This document shows positions 8,991 to 19,057 of a stretch of 64,000 bases of DNA, piece after piece (within the stretch, counting starts at the first letter, position 1; the number at the start of each line of letters is the position of its first letter). The notes beneath the pieces are model-generated. The model was not told the origin of the DNA. It did not search any database and saw only the letters and a list, made by a program, of their open reading frames with translations. Source of the DNA: an uncultured Acidobacteriota bacterium (GTDB taxonomy: Bacteria; Acidobacteriota; Blastocatellia; Pyrinomonadales; Pyrinomonadaceae); NCBI GenBank assembly GCA_937859595.1, contig CALMAH010000011.1:62001-126000 (forward strand). The letters run 5' to 3'. Both the position numbers and the translations under genes were made by a program.

Positions 8991-10445
8991 ATGAGTGACA
9001 TCAGATCTGGAACGACAAGTTCGCTGGGCGACATGCCGAGCGACGAATTTCGCCGGTTTGGACATGAGATCGTTGACAAGATAGCCGACTATTTCGATTC
9101 GATCGAGCGGTTCCCGGTCCTTTCGCAGATCGAGCCCGGATGGCTAAGGGACTCCCTTCCCTCGACGCCTCCAGTGGCGGGCGAGAATTTTAGCGAGGTC
9201 CTTGACGATCTTGACCGGTTCATCCTGCCGGCCGTGACCCATTGGAACCACCCGAGTTTTCACGGGCTCTTCGCAACTTCGGGCTCGACAGTAGGGATCT
9301 TCGGTGAAATGCTGGCATCTGCTTTCGATATGAAGGCTATGCTCTGGAGAACGTCGCCGGCATCTGCAGAGCTCGAAGATGTGACCCTCGATTGGGTGAG
9401 ACAAATGATGGGCTTGCCCGCCGGATTCGAAGGGATCATTTACGATACGGCCTCCGTCTCTACGATGCACGCGATCGCCGCCGCCCGCGAACGTATCGGA
9501 TTGGACATTCGCGAACTGGGCATGAGCGGCCGCCACGACCTTCCGCTTCTGCGGGTCTATTGTTCGGAACACGTTCATTCGTCGATCGATAAATCGTGCA
9601 TCACGCTCGGTCTCGGTACGCGCTCGTTACACAAGATCGAGTGTAATGAGAGATTCGAGATGATTCCTGAGCATCTTGCCGAGGCAATAGAAGAGGACAT
9701 TGAGGCGGGGTATATACCACTATGTGTAATTCCGACCATCGGAACGACCTCGACCTCCAGCGTTGACCCGGTCGATGCCATTGCAGACATAAGTGAGAAG
9801 CATAGCATCTGGCTTCACGTGGATGCAGCATATGCAGGGCCGGCGGCTATTCTACCGGAACTGCGTGATCTCTTCACAGGATGGGAAAGGGCCGATTCAA
9901 TAGTAGTTAACCCGCATAAGTGGATGTTCACGCCCTTTGACCTCTCAGTACTTTATTGTCGCGACCTGGGTGAGCTAAAAAAGGCATTTTCACTGGTGCC
10001 GGAGTACCTAAAGACCGATGACGAACCTGATGTAAAGAACGGAATGGACTATGGCGTCCAGCTCGGCCGGCGGTTTCGCTCCCTAAAGCTTTGGTTTATC
10101 GTCCGCTACTTCGGCAGACGGGGCATTGAGGACCGAATTCGCGAACACTGCCGGCTGGCTCGTCTTTTCGCTTCCTGGGTCGAGGAGTCGCCTGAATTTG
10201 AACTCATGGCGCCCGTTCCCTTCGCGCTCGTTTGTTTCCGTGCATGCCCCCAAGGGGTGATCGATCTCGACGCATTCAATGAACACCTGATGAACGAGGT
10301 GAACGCCTCAGGCGAGGCATATATCTCACATACGAAACTGAACGGAGAGTTCACCCTCCGGCTCTCGGTTGGCAGCATCCGCGTTGAAGAAAGGCATATT
10401 CTAAAGATCTGGGAAATACTGGAGTCCCGTGTGAGGAATCTTTAA
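8991..10445 (+). CDS. PLP-dependent aromatic amino acid decarboxylase family enzyme
   Basis: A 484-residue group II decarboxylase (PF00282) resembling DOPA/tryptophan/tyrosine decarboxylases. The PLP lysine is K310 in NPHKWMFTPFD; the cofactor-stacking region HVHSSIDKSC and the Asp-bearing WLHVDAAYAG loop are both present. HWNHPSFHGLFATSGS near residue 84 matches the substrate-pocket entrance of the family. It would convert an aromatic amino acid to its amine and CO2, but substrate preference is not predictable by eye. A small SRPBCC gene follows after 26 bp on the same strand. Confidence 0.9.
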   Translation: MSDIRSGTTSSLGDMPSDEFRRFGHEIVDKIADYFDSIERFPVLSQIEPGWLRDSLPSTPPVAGENFSEVLDDLDRFILPAVTHWNHPSFHGLFATSGSTVGIFGEMLASAFDMKAMLWRTSPASAELEDVTLDWVRQMMGLPAGFEGIIYDTASVSTMHAIAAARERIGLDIRELGMSGRHDLPLLRVYCSEHVHSSIDKSCITLGLGTRSLHKIECNERFEMIPEHLAEAIEEDIEAGYIPLCVIPTIGTTSTSSVDPVDAIADISEKHSIWLHVDAAYAGPAAILPELRDLFTGWERADSIVVNPHKWMFTPFDLSVLYCRDLGELKKAFSLVPEYLKTDDEPDVKNGMDYGVQLGRRFRSLKLWFIVRYFGRRGIEDRIREHCRLARLFASWVEESPEFELMAPVPFALVCFRACPQGVIDLDAFNEHLMNEVNASGEAYISHTKLNGEFTLRLSVGSIRVEERHILKIWEILESRVRNL

Positions 10446-10471
10446 AGAGAAACGGGTCGAATCAATATTTG

Positions 10472-10930
10472 ATGCGATACTTAAAGGAATCATTTATCAA
10501 CGCTTCCCCCGAGAGGGTTTGGGCCTTCCACGAACTGCCCGATGCATTTGAGCGGCTCGTCCCGCCGTGGGAGAACGCCAAGATCGTTCAAAGGGCCGAT
10601 ATATCAAAGATCGGATCTCGAGCGATCATAGAGCAGAGACTTTTTGGTGCCTTTCCTTCGCGCTGGGTGGCTGAGCACATCGCCTATGATCCTCCCCGGA
10701 TGTTCGAAGATGTTCAGATCGAAGGCCCCTTCGCTGCGTGGCGTCACCGGCATGTGATCGAGCCCAGCGAGGAAGGCTCATTGCTAAGGGATGATATAGA
10801 TTTCGAGCCTCCCATGTCACTGATCGGCGAACTGGCGGCCCCATTGTTCATTCTTCCGAGAATTGAGAGAATGTTTGACTATAGACATAAGGTCACAAGG
10901 GAATGGTGTGAGACAATTGATAGGTATTGA
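10472..10930 (+). CDS. SRPBCC-fold ligand-binding protein
   Basis: A 152-residue protein with the START/Bet-v-1 fold pattern: N-terminal strand YLKESFINASPERVWAFH, then alternating amphipathic strands, and a long C-terminal helix ending in YRHKVTREWCE. The sequence resembles the group often annotated as polyketide cyclase/coenzyme Q-binding or cell-division inhibitor-like SRPBCC proteins. It probably binds a hydrophobic small molecule; the ligand is unknown. ATG 10472 follows directly after an in-frame TTG. Short spacing to the decarboxylase gene suggests cotranscription. Confidence 0.78.
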   Translation: MRYLKESFINASPERVWAFHELPDAFERLVPPWENAKIVQRADISKIGSRAIIEQRLFGAFPSRWVAEHIAYDPPRMFEDVQIEGPFAAWRHRHVIEPSEEGSLLRDDIDFEPPMSLIGELAAPLFILPRIERMFDYRHKVTREWCETIDRY

Positions 10931-11136
10931 TCCGCTCTTAACGTCAAGCCTGCTCTGTTTGGAGAGGAGGTTGGCGAATGAACTACCTCGAATGGTTTGA
11001 TGTGGCGTCGAGAGCATCCATGTTGTCGAAAGTCTCCATATCGGGAGTGGATTAATATCCACTTGTGTTCGGCAAACGAATTGGCGGGCCGAAACATCCT
11101 AGCAAGACAGTTTTTACGGCAGCGATTTGCACGAAG

Positions 11137-13227
11137 ATGAGTACGCACTTGAAATACTTCTTGTTCCTAACGGGGATCATCGGGATCTCAACTATTGTAA
11201 CGTTTGGCCAGCAGGTCCGAAGACCGGCGTTTGACGTACAGCACTATTCGATGGATGTACAGCTGGCGCCGGTGGCGAATAGGCTCGATGCCTCAGTCGA
11301 TGTCACATTTTTGCCTCTTGAAGAGCTGAGGTCCGTCACCTTTGAACTCAACGGTTCACTTCGGGTCGAATCGATAACTCGGGTGATGACGGCGCCCGAT
11401 TCCGCGGCCGAACAGCCTTCAACGGTGGGCCGGCGTCCAACGCCAAGGGCCACCCCTATTCCGCAAGGGCCTCAAGTAACATTTGTACAAGATCAGGTCG
11501 GCGTCTCGGATCTCGGGCCAAGCGTCCGAATAGACCTCGGAGAGAATATTGAAAGCGGAGCACAGGTTACACTCCGTTTCAAGTACAGTGGAGTCCTTAA
11601 CACTCCTGCGGGCGGACCCTTGCTCACCAGAAGACTTGCCTATGTCGGCGCGAACCATGGTTACCTGATGTATGCTGCACGCTGGTTCCCGTTTCATGAT
11701 TATGCTGCGGATCTTGCCACAGCGGAGATAAGGGTTTCCATTCCCGATGGTCTCGACGTGGTCGGCCACAGCGATCTCCCGGTAACGCGTCAGGATAACG
11801 TTTACAGGTTCGTCAGAAACAGGCCGAGTTTGATCGGAAATCTCGCATACGGGCGCTATTCGAACGTGAACCTGAAATTCGGCGGCTACGACCTCCAGTT
11901 TCATACCCGCCCGGGTGGTTCTGACACGGTCGAGACGTATGCCGAAACTATCGGCCGAGCACTTGAGTTCTATACCAAGCGATTCGGAGAGCCCGAAATG
12001 GGCCGGACGTTCACCGTCGTTCAGATCGATGACGAAAGCCTGGACTTTTACTCTGCTCCCGGGATGGTATTCATTGCTGACCGCCAATTCCTTCAGCCTC
12101 GCGGTGTTACCGAAGAGCGGCTTCAGCGTGAGGCAGCCTACCAGTGGTGGGGCCTCTCGGTCGGACTAAGATCGTTCGACGATGCCTGGCTCTCACAGGG
12201 CTTGGCGGAGTATAGTGCGTTTACTTTTAGGGAGGACTCATTGTCCGGCCCGCAGCTCGAAGCCATCCGCCGCGAACTCCTCGAAAGATCTCTCGCCTTT
12301 GAGCAGACCGCGTCACTTCTAAGGACCCCGGCCAACCTTGACGACCAGTCTGTAGCCTATCAGTACATCATGTTTGGAAAGGGGGCGTTCGTTTTCAAGC
12401 TGCTGAGAGAATCATTGGGTGCGAACAGGTTTGACCAGTTGCTCCGTACATATTTGACCGAGTTCCGCGGAAAGAACGCGTCGATCGACGATTTCGAAAA
12501 ACTCACATCTCGTGTTGCCGGAGAAAACATGCGCTACTTTTTTGCCCGTTGGGTAGAAAGCACCGGGGTGCCTGAGTTTACGGCAGATTACCTTATCATC
12601 CGGACACGAGAAGGGCGATTCGTTGCTCGCGGCACCGTTAAGCAAAACTACGACAATCTTCGGTTGCCGGTAGAGGTTCAATTGAGGTATGAGGGCGAAG
12701 ACGGCTACAAGACCGTTCAGCTTCAGATGAATGAGGCGAGTGCAGACTTTAATATTGAGGCCGACGGCAAGCCGCTCGATGTAATAGTCGACCCGAGCTT
12801 TCGCTTGCTCAGAATTTCTCCGGAGCTCCGGGTATCGTCAATCGCCCGCCGCGGCATTGAACAGCTCCGTGAGGGGAACTATGCCGAGGCTCAATCTCAG
12901 CTCGAAGCCGCATTGAAGCTGGACCGGTCTAATTCGTGGATCTATTATCACCTCGGCCTGCTTTTCCTTGAACAGCGAAACTATGATCTTGCAAAGGACA
13001 ACTTTCTCGCCGCTTTGGCCGGTGATCTTAGTCCACCCTGGCTTGAGGTTTGGTCTGAGATACGGCTTGGAAATGCCTATGATGCACAAGGTGACCGGAC
13101 CAGGGCGGTAGCCCGGTATAAGCGAGCCGAAGAAACCGGGGATAACTATGACAACGCTCAGGAGTCGGTGCGCAAGTATCAGGCTGAACCCTACGATCCG
13201 CGCGAGGCCCAGGCGATAATCCGCTAG
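11137..13227 (+). CDS. Catalytically dead M1-aminopeptidase-like protein with C-terminal TPRs
   Basis: A 696-residue secreted protein (signal peptide ending near TFGQQ) with the architecture of an M1 metallopeptidase: N-terminal beta domain, thermolysin-like domain, and a GKGAFVFKLLRESLG block followed by FFARWVESTGVPEF. The zinc site is gone. The HExxH position reads REAAY (residues 331-335), the third-ligand glutamate 19 residues later is Gln in WLSQGLAEY, and the GxMEN motif is replaced by SAPGMVF. A C-terminal TPR pair (about 570-690, with WIYYHLGLLFLEQRNYDLA) follows. It is therefore probably a binding or scaffold protein rather than a peptidase. ATG 11137 gives the signal peptide; an upstream GTG at 11065 is less likely. 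Confidence 0.85.
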   Translation: MSTHLKYFLFLTGIIGISTIVTFGQQVRRPAFDVQHYSMDVQLAPVANRLDASVDVTFLPLEELRSVTFELNGSLRVESITRVMTAPDSAAEQPSTVGRRPTPRATPIPQGPQVTFVQDQVGVSDLGPSVRIDLGENIESGAQVTLRFKYSGVLNTPAGGPLLTRRLAYVGANHGYLMYAARWFPFHDYAADLATAEIRVSIPDGLDVVGHSDLPVTRQDNVYRFVRNRPSLIGNLAYGRYSNVNLKFGGYDLQFHTRPGGSDTVETYAETIGRALEFYTKRFGEPEMGRTFTVVQIDDESLDFYSAPGMVFIADRQFLQPRGVTEERLQREAAYQWWGLSVGLRSFDDAWLSQGLAEYSAFTFREDSLSGPQLEAIRRELLERSLAFEQTASLLRTPANLDDQSVAYQYIMFGKGAFVFKLLRESLGANRFDQLLRTYLTEFRGKNASIDDFEKLTSRVAGENMRYFFARWVESTGVPEFTADYLIIRTREGRFVARGTVKQNYDNLRLPVEVQLRYEGEDGYKTVQLQMNEASADFNIEADGKPLDVIVDPSFRLLRISPELRVSSIARRGIEQLREGNYAEAQSQLEAALKLDRSNSWIYYHLGLLFLEQRNYDLAKDNFLAALAGDLSPPWLEVWSEIRLGNAYDAQGDRTRAVARYKRAEETGDNYDNAQESVRKYQAEPYDPREAQAIIR

Positions 13228-13244
13228 GCTAGTCGGTCACATCG

Positions 13245-13274
13245 AAAAGGCGGGGCTCTGCGGCCCCGCCTTTT
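13245..13274. terminator. Bidirectional terminator between convergent genes
   Basis: A perfect 12-bp stem (AAAAGGCGGGGC at 13245-13256, complement at 13263-13274) with a 6-nt loop. A-tracts and T-tracts at both ends allow it to terminate both the M1-like gene (+) and the TonB receptor gene (-). Confidence 0.9.
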
Positions 13275-13298
13275 CCTTCTCTTGTTCGTACTATAGGT

Positions 13299-16200
13299 TC
13301 AAAATCGGAACTTAGCCCTAAACTGGCCGACCCGTGGCCCCCCGATCGATTCCGTGATAGAACCAAAATCGGTAGAGTCTTGCAGGTCGCTGTTCGGATT
13401 TGCCAGATTGACCCTGTTGAAAACATTAAAAAGGTCGAAGCCGAGTTCAAAACTCATTTGCTCATTAAGCTTCGTGTTCTTTGCGAAGCTAATGTCAAAG
13501 CGGTTCTGTGAAGGGCCACGGAATGTGTTGCGTCCCAAGTTCCCAAAAAGCCCAAGGGCTGATGCAAAACAGGAACTGTTTATCACATTGAGATCGCTTA
13601 TGCTGTAGCTTCTTACCGCCTCCGAACGGGAGCACGTAGTATTGGGTCTTCCAAATCCAAGTCTAAGCAGCCCGCCAGCCCCCCGGGTGACACTTGTGTA
13701 CTGGGACACATTGCCAATCTCCGGTTCCGAAGCGAACACCGTGAATGGAGTTCCCGACTGTGCCTGAAAAAAGCCCGAAATAGACCACCCTTTAACAAAG
13801 ACATTGTTGGAACCTCCTGCCGGAATATCCCAAACGAATGCCGTACTGAATCGATGGGTGCGGTCAAAGTCGGATAGGCCCTTATTTGCGTCAAGGTCAT
13901 ACGAGCTTCCTTGTGCGATGAAGCCAGTATTGGGGACATCGGGTTTCCCGCCACCAGCCGTACTTCCCGGGTCGCTCGACATAATGTCGATCGACTTTGA
14001 GAACGTATAAGCAACGTTGAACTGGAGCCCACGTGAGAACCGCTTGGTCAAGGAAAACTGGCCGCCATGGTAGTCTGAGTATCCCTTCGATTCGAGGAGC
14101 AGAGCTTCGGGCACATTGAAACCCAAGATCGGAACGCGTGCCTCAAAACCAATGACCGCACCATTCGCATTCGCCAGGTTAAGGTCTATTTGCCCGGTTA
14201 CAGTGTTTAGGAATCCGAACGCCCTGCCTAGCCCTCGTTCCCTCGCAGTTGATCCGGGATTTAGCGGGCCGTTCGGCGCACCGGCGGCTAGATATGCCAG
14301 GTTAAATCGCTCGTAAACGTGATCTGGGTTGTTCGGGTCGTTCATATCAAAGCCTTGGTTCAATGCCCTGGCTATCAGAAGGTTCTTGCCCTTCGTACCG
14401 ACATACCGCGCTTCGAAGAGAAGACCCTTCGTCAGCTCATACTGAAGTCCCGCGTTCCACTGGTGAACGTAAGGCGTGCGGAGATTTCTGTCGATAGCTC
14501 GAAACTCAAAGGTCTCGGCAATGTTGCCGCGGATACAATTCTCGCCCGTCGCGGGGTTGCACCCTCCACCTTGCGGAACACCTCGCGAATCAACAAATAC
14601 CGGAGTGTTATCGCGGATCTGGTAAGTGCCGTTGGCTCCTGCAGAACGAACTATTCGAAATGGCAGCCATTGACTTAGGGGAATGTTTGTTGGCACTCCT
14701 GAAAAAGCGGTCGCGATCGGCACGTTTCCACTCGGAACGGTTATTTCGACCTCACGAAGATGCGGATAATTCGAGAAGATCGTGTTTATAAATGCCGCAG
14801 ACGGCCGGTCATAAAACACACCGTAGCCTCCCCTGAATACCAACTTATTGGTCGGAGCGTAAGCTATCCCTATCCTCGGGGCAAAGTTGTTCAGGTCCTG
14901 CCCCTTCAGCGTGTGTTTCGTGTCCGCCCTTTGCGTGGCCTGAATGGCTCCATCAACCACCTGTAGCCCGGTCAGCTGTGCGTTACTTGGCACCAAGAAC
15001 CCGGGAGCAGGATTGTCGCACAGAGCGTTAGTGCCTCCGGTCCGCGTAAAGCACGGCAGCCAGGGCTCAAGATCAAAATTGCCCATAAATCCGTTCTTTT
15101 CGGTGGGCCACATGAACAGCTCATACCTCAGGCCGAGATTCACCGAGAGCTTCCGGTTGATCTTCCAGTCATCCGCAATATAGAAACCAAGATCTTTGAA
15201 ACGAAATTCCTTAAAGGTTATTCCATATTGCGTATCAGCTTCTGTTGCATTGCCTGTCAGAAGCTGTGTGAATGAATCGAACTTCTCAAATTCGGTCGCC
15301 TGTTCCTCAGGCAGATCACTGTCATATTGATGGCTCTTGAATTCGCCGCCAAATTTAATGTTATGGCTCTTGAAAAGCCAGTTGACATTGTTGCCAATGC
15401 TGAACGTGACCTGTTTTCGGCGATTGAATGAATCGTTGGGCCCCCCGAAAGAGAAGTTTGCGATGTTGTTTCGTCCGATGAAATGACCAAGGCGGGTAGT
15501 GGCCGGGCTATTGTCGAAGGTTGAGGCAGGGTTCTGGATCCCAACAGCCGCATTGCTCAGTTCAGGCGTCAGAAAAGGGTCATCCAGTCGCCTTGTATTG
15601 TTCAGGTAGAAATATCCGAAACGAACTTCGTTTATCCAGTTCGGTGTAAAAATATGTGTGTCGCCTATCGAGAGTGTCCTATTTCGATCTGCTCGACGCA
15701 ACGAGAACGGCGAAGCAAGGCTGCTCGGATCCGGAAAAGGATCCAGGCCCGGAAAGTTTGCCCAGAACAAGGTTCCGCTGAGGGTGTTGCTACTGCTCAA
15801 CTGTCCGTCCAGGCGGCTTGTAAACTGGTTCTGTCTGAACTCGGCGGGTATTACATCGAGAACCTCAACAAGCGGGTTGTTTCGTTGGATCGTACGTGTG
15901 GAAACGTTGGGGAAGCTGCCGAATTGGTAATTTCCGGTACCGGTCTGGTCCACTATCCCTAACTGTCGGAAGTTTGTGATCGACGGTAGAATGAAATTGC
16001 CCGTGACCGGATTTCGGAGGTTGAAGATATTAAATGCGACATCGCTAATATCCCCGGCGGTCAAGCAATTTGATCCTGCACAACCATTGAACTGGTTGAA
16101 TGCAGCTGCGATGGCGGACCTCGAACGGTCTGTACCGAGAACACTTAGGGCGAGAGGCAGTACCGTCCGGGTACGTGACGTCGGTACCAATCCGGTCTTG

Positions 16201-17135
16201 GCGTCGGTAAACTGATATCCGCCGAAGACAAAGAACCTGTTCTTGATGATCGGCCCGCCAATTGTGAAACCCGTTTCTAGCCGATCGGCCCGTGGTTTCT
16301 CGCTTCCGCTTTCCTCGAGAAAGAACTCATTTGCGTTCAGTGCTTTATGCTGCTGGTAATAATATACGGATCCGGAAAACTGATTACCGCCGGACTTGGT
16401 AACAAGTTGAAAGTTGCCACCTCCACTTCGTCCGGTAGAGGCGTCGTAAAGTGAAGTTTGAAGCTTGACCTCCTGAAGAGTTTCCGGGGCGGGGGATATG
16501 TTGTCGGTAAGCGAGCCTTCATTGCTGGTGATGTTGGTCGCGTCGATGCCGTTGAAGAAGAGGCTCGTTGACGTAGTTCTCGTGCCGTTCACCGATGGCG
16601 ATATGTTGCCGTTGCTGGCCACGCCAACCGGAGAAAGCTCGGACGAGACCCCTGCTTCGGAAGAGAGCAGGCCGGTAAACGAACGAACCGACGTCGGAGT
16701 GCGGATCAATTGCTCCCCGGATATCTGTCTTGAGATAGCCGCTGATTCGGTTTGAACAAGCGGCTGATCGGTGGTGACATCGACAAAGACATCAGCCGAG
16801 CCGACCTCAAGAGTGACGTCAATGGTCCTGACTATCGAGGCCTCAACTCCATTGCTTTGGCCAATAGCTTTTTGAAACCCCTCTTTTTCAAAGGCAACGC
16901 TGTAATCGCCGACAGGCAGAAGCGTTATGGTCCATCGGCCCTCTGAGTTTGTGATCGCGGTTCGGTTCAGGTTTGTTGCGGTATTGGTTACGGTTACGGT
17001 CGCACCTTGTATGACCGCTCCGTTCTGGTCTCTTACCGTACCTGTAAGCCCCCCAGTCGCCTGGCCATATGCCACCGGCACGAGGGCAAAAGCAAAGAAA
17101 AGGGAAAGAGGCAGCACAATGATCTTCGTTCTCAT
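13299..17135 (-). CDS. Oar-like TonB-dependent outer-membrane receptor with regulatory N-terminal domain
   Basis: A 1278-residue outer-membrane protein of the type abundant in Acidobacteriota. After a signal peptide (cleavage near AYGQA) comes a carboxypeptidase-D regulatory-like beta domain (about 26-110, GGLTGTVRDQNGAVIQGATV). A plug domain follows (ISRQISGEQLIRTPTSVRSF through SLFFNGIDATN), then a long beta-barrel ending in aromatic FRAKFRF, a good Omp C-terminus. It probably imports or binds large organic substrates using TonB energy; the ligand is unknown. The start has a strong AGGAGAG site. No TonB or SusD-like partner is adjacent, and the flavin oxidase upstream is 262 bp away. Confidence 0.92.
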   Translation of the reverse strand: MRTKIIVLPLSLFFAFALVPVAYGQATGGLTGTVRDQNGAVIQGATVTVTNTATNLNRTAITNSEGRWTITLLPVGDYSVAFEKEGFQKAIGQSNGVEASIVRTIDVTLEVGSADVFVDVTTDQPLVQTESAAISRQISGEQLIRTPTSVRSFTGLLSSEAGVSSELSPVGVASNGNISPSVNGTRTTSTSLFFNGIDATNITSNEGSLTDNISPAPETLQEVKLQTSLYDASTGRSGGGNFQLVTKSGGNQFSGSVYYYQQHKALNANEFFLEESGSEKPRADRLETGFTIGGPIIKNRFFVFGGYQFTDAKTGLVPTSRTRTVLPLALSVLGTDRSRSAIAAAFNQFNGCAGSNCLTAGDISDVAFNIFNLRNPVTGNFILPSITNFRQLGIVDQTGTGNYQFGSFPNVSTRTIQRNNPLVEVLDVIPAEFRQNQFTSRLDGQLSSSNTLSGTLFWANFPGLDPFPDPSSLASPFSLRRADRNRTLSIGDTHIFTPNWINEVRFGYFYLNNTRRLDDPFLTPELSNAAVGIQNPASTFDNSPATTRLGHFIGRNNIANFSFGGPNDSFNRRKQVTFSIGNNVNWLFKSHNIKFGGEFKSHQYDSDLPEEQATEFEKFDSFTQLLTGNATEADTQYGITFKEFRFKDLGFYIADDWKINRKLSVNLGLRYELFMWPTEKNGFMGNFDLEPWLPCFTRTGGTNALCDNPAPGFLVPSNAQLTGLQVVDGAIQATQRADTKHTLKGQDLNNFAPRIGIAYAPTNKLVFRGGYGVFYDRPSAAFINTIFSNYPHLREVEITVPSGNVPIATAFSGVPTNIPLSQWLPFRIVRSAGANGTYQIRDNTPVFVDSRGVPQGGGCNPATGENCIRGNIAETFEFRAIDRNLRTPYVHQWNAGLQYELTKGLLFEARYVGTKGKNLLIARALNQGFDMNDPNNPDHVYERFNLAYLAAGAPNGPLNPGSTARERGLGRAFGFLNTVTGQIDLNLANANGAVIGFEARVPILGFNVPEALLLESKGYSDYHGGQFSLTKRFSRGLQFNVAYTFSKSIDIMSSDPGSTAGGGKPDVPNTGFIAQGSSYDLDANKGLSDFDRTHRFSTAFVWDIPAGGSNNVFVKGWSISGFFQAQSGTPFTVFASEPEIGNVSQYTSVTRGAGGLLRLGFGRPNTTCSRSEAVRSYSISDLNVINSSCFASALGLFGNLGRNTFRGPSQNRFDISFAKNTKLNEQMSFELGFDLFNVFNRVNLANPNSDLQDSTDFGSITESIGGPRVGQFRAKFRF

Positions 17136-17397
17136 AATCTCTCCTGGTTATCTGGAATCTGAAAATATTAGTCCTGTGAGCTCGATAGAAACTAGGTCTT
17201 TCGGCCACGGTCTTAAAGAACTTCCCTGATGGTTAGCAAAGGCGAGAATATGCCAGTCCGGTTAACTGCGTGTGAACCGGGGGTTAATAGCTAGTTAAGT
17301 TCTCGGGGCGGACTGAGGAGCCTTCAGAAGGTGCGGACAACGGTGACAATAGGTCAAGTGCGGATGCGTGTAAGTTGTTGTAAAAGGCCAGTTTACA

Positions 17398-18768
17398 TTA
17401 CCTAAGAAGGCTGTCGGCAGCGGCTTCGCCGGTCTCGATGGCGCCTTCCATAAATCCTTGCCAATCGGCGAGATGCTCGCCGGCAAACAGTACTTTCAGA
17501 TGCGGCCGCTGAAGAACGGGCCGGATGCCAAACCACTGCCCCGGGCGATAGAGCGCGTAGGCGCCCTCTGTGTATTCATCGCGCTGCCAGGCGTAGGATG
17601 CGATCCCCTTTGCAAGCCTTGGAGCGTCTGCGTTGAAGTCGACCAGGTCTCGCGCGATCACATTCATTCGGCGGCGGTCGTTCTGAGATGCGAGCACGTC
17701 TGCCTTTTCGCCGATAGCATATGCGGTGAGAATGCCCTCGGTGCCGGGTTGGTTCTGCGTTGAGTGGAAATAGTAGTGTGAGGTAGTGTCGGTGATCATC
17801 GAAAAATTATCGTCTTTCCAAAAACGGTTCTCGTAAAGAACGGAATTTTTGATGATCCGCGAATATCCCAGCTTTTGCGCAGCCTCGCGCTGGGCGGCCG
17901 GGAGCGGCGGGTTGAACCTTATCTTCCTCAGACTGGCGACCGGAGCCGTGCAGATACAGGCATCGGCACGAAACGACTCATCGCCGGCCCTTACGGTAAC
18001 TGTGCCGGCCCGCTGGTTCACCTCGGACACCTTCATCCCCGTGCGAATGTTTTCCGCGCCGATGCGTTTGATGAATTCATTGACGAGGCGCGAATTACCA
18101 CCCGTCATTTTATAGTCCATTTCATTCTTTTCGCTCGATTCGGCATATTCGGCCAGAGCGGAGTAGGCGGAAACGTGGCGAATGGATTCCCCAAAATCGG
18201 TGCTGTCGGCGAGGTCGCGCAGCAGCAGATCGTCGCGTGTAAAGCCAATGTCGGAAAGATGGGTCCACCAATCGAGGCGGTCTAGTCTTGTTTTCTGCGC
18301 GGCGGTCAACTTTTCGTAGCCGGCGATCATCTTGTCCCAGGCTGCCTGGGCCTGGGTGGAAAAATCCCACCCGCCGGGCCGCGAGACCTGCCCATTTCGC
18401 ATCAGGTAGTCTTCGAACTGATGTTTCTGAAGCGGTATCTCAAATTCTTTGCAAAGGGCTTGAATTCGCTCATGGCTTTCGCCGACCCATTCGGCACCGA
18501 GTTCGCAGATGAGTTCTCGATTCTCGGGCATCGAATGTGAAAAAACGCGGCCGCCGATTCGGCTGCGTGCTTCAAGGACGGTCACGTCCCAGCCACCATT
18601 TTTCAGCCGGAATGCCGCAGATAGCCCGGCAAGCCCCGAGCCAATTATGACGCATGTTCGGCGACGGCGCGTCTGACCCGTTATGCCGTGTGCTCCGATG
18701 GCCAAGCCAGCAGCTGCGGCCCCGAAGATCTTGATAAATTCGCGCCTGTCCTGAAATCTCGATGCCAT
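17398..18768 (-). CDS. Tat-exported flavin amine oxidase (FAD-dependent)
   Basis: A 456-residue FAD oxidoreductase of the monoamine/L-amino-acid oxidase family. A twin-arginine leader (DRREFIKIFGAAAAGLAIG) is followed by the dinucleotide motif VIIGSGLAGLSAAFRL and the LEARSRIGGR signature. The C-terminal FAD-binding block FAGEHLADWQGFMEGAIETG is intact. It probably oxidises an amine or amino acid in the periplasm with release of H2O2; substrate unknown. ATG 18768 is chosen because AGGAGG lies five bases upstream; an in-frame start 66 bp further up lacks support and would bury the Tat motif. Confidence 0.9.
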   Translation of the reverse strand: MASRFQDRREFIKIFGAAAAGLAIGAHGITGQTRRRRTCVIIGSGLAGLSAAFRLKNGGWDVTVLEARSRIGGRVFSHSMPENRELICELGAEWVGESHERIQALCKEFEIPLQKHQFEDYLMRNGQVSRPGGWDFSTQAQAAWDKMIAGYEKLTAAQKTRLDRLDWWTHLSDIGFTRDDLLLRDLADSTDFGESIRHVSAYSALAEYAESSEKNEMDYKMTGGNSRLVNEFIKRIGAENIRTGMKVSEVNQRAGTVTVRAGDESFRADACICTAPVASLRKIRFNPPLPAAQREAAQKLGYSRIIKNSVLYENRFWKDDNFSMITDTTSHYYFHSTQNQPGTEGILTAYAIGEKADVLASQNDRRRMNVIARDLVDFNADAPRLAKGIASYAWQRDEYTEGAYALYRPGQWFGIRPVLQRPHLKVLFAGEHLADWQGFMEGAIETGEAAADSLLR

Positions 18769-19057
18769 TCGGTCCTCCTGGGTCTGATCGTCTATGCTTT
18801 TTATTCCTAACTGCGGACGAGCGTTCTTCCACAACCCTCAAAACCGGTGAAGCACGGGCTGTTCTTGATCGAAGAATCTACTTATAATAGCCTGCCCTTC
18901 GGTGGTTCCCCAAATGGTTCACCGGTGGGTTCACCGGGGGAACCCGGTTCGAGGGTTCACCAGAATAGGCGCGCGAAAAGGGCCGGGCTTGTCCCAATTC
19001 ACAAGATCACTTTCCGTGCTTTGCAGCGTGTTTCGTTTCTCTAAGGGGGGTGCTGCA

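Noticed and set aside
17259-17281. CCGGTT/AACCGG hairpin between the amine oxidase and TonB receptor genes
   Set aside because: Six-bp stem without a T-run on either strand; not enough for a terminator call.
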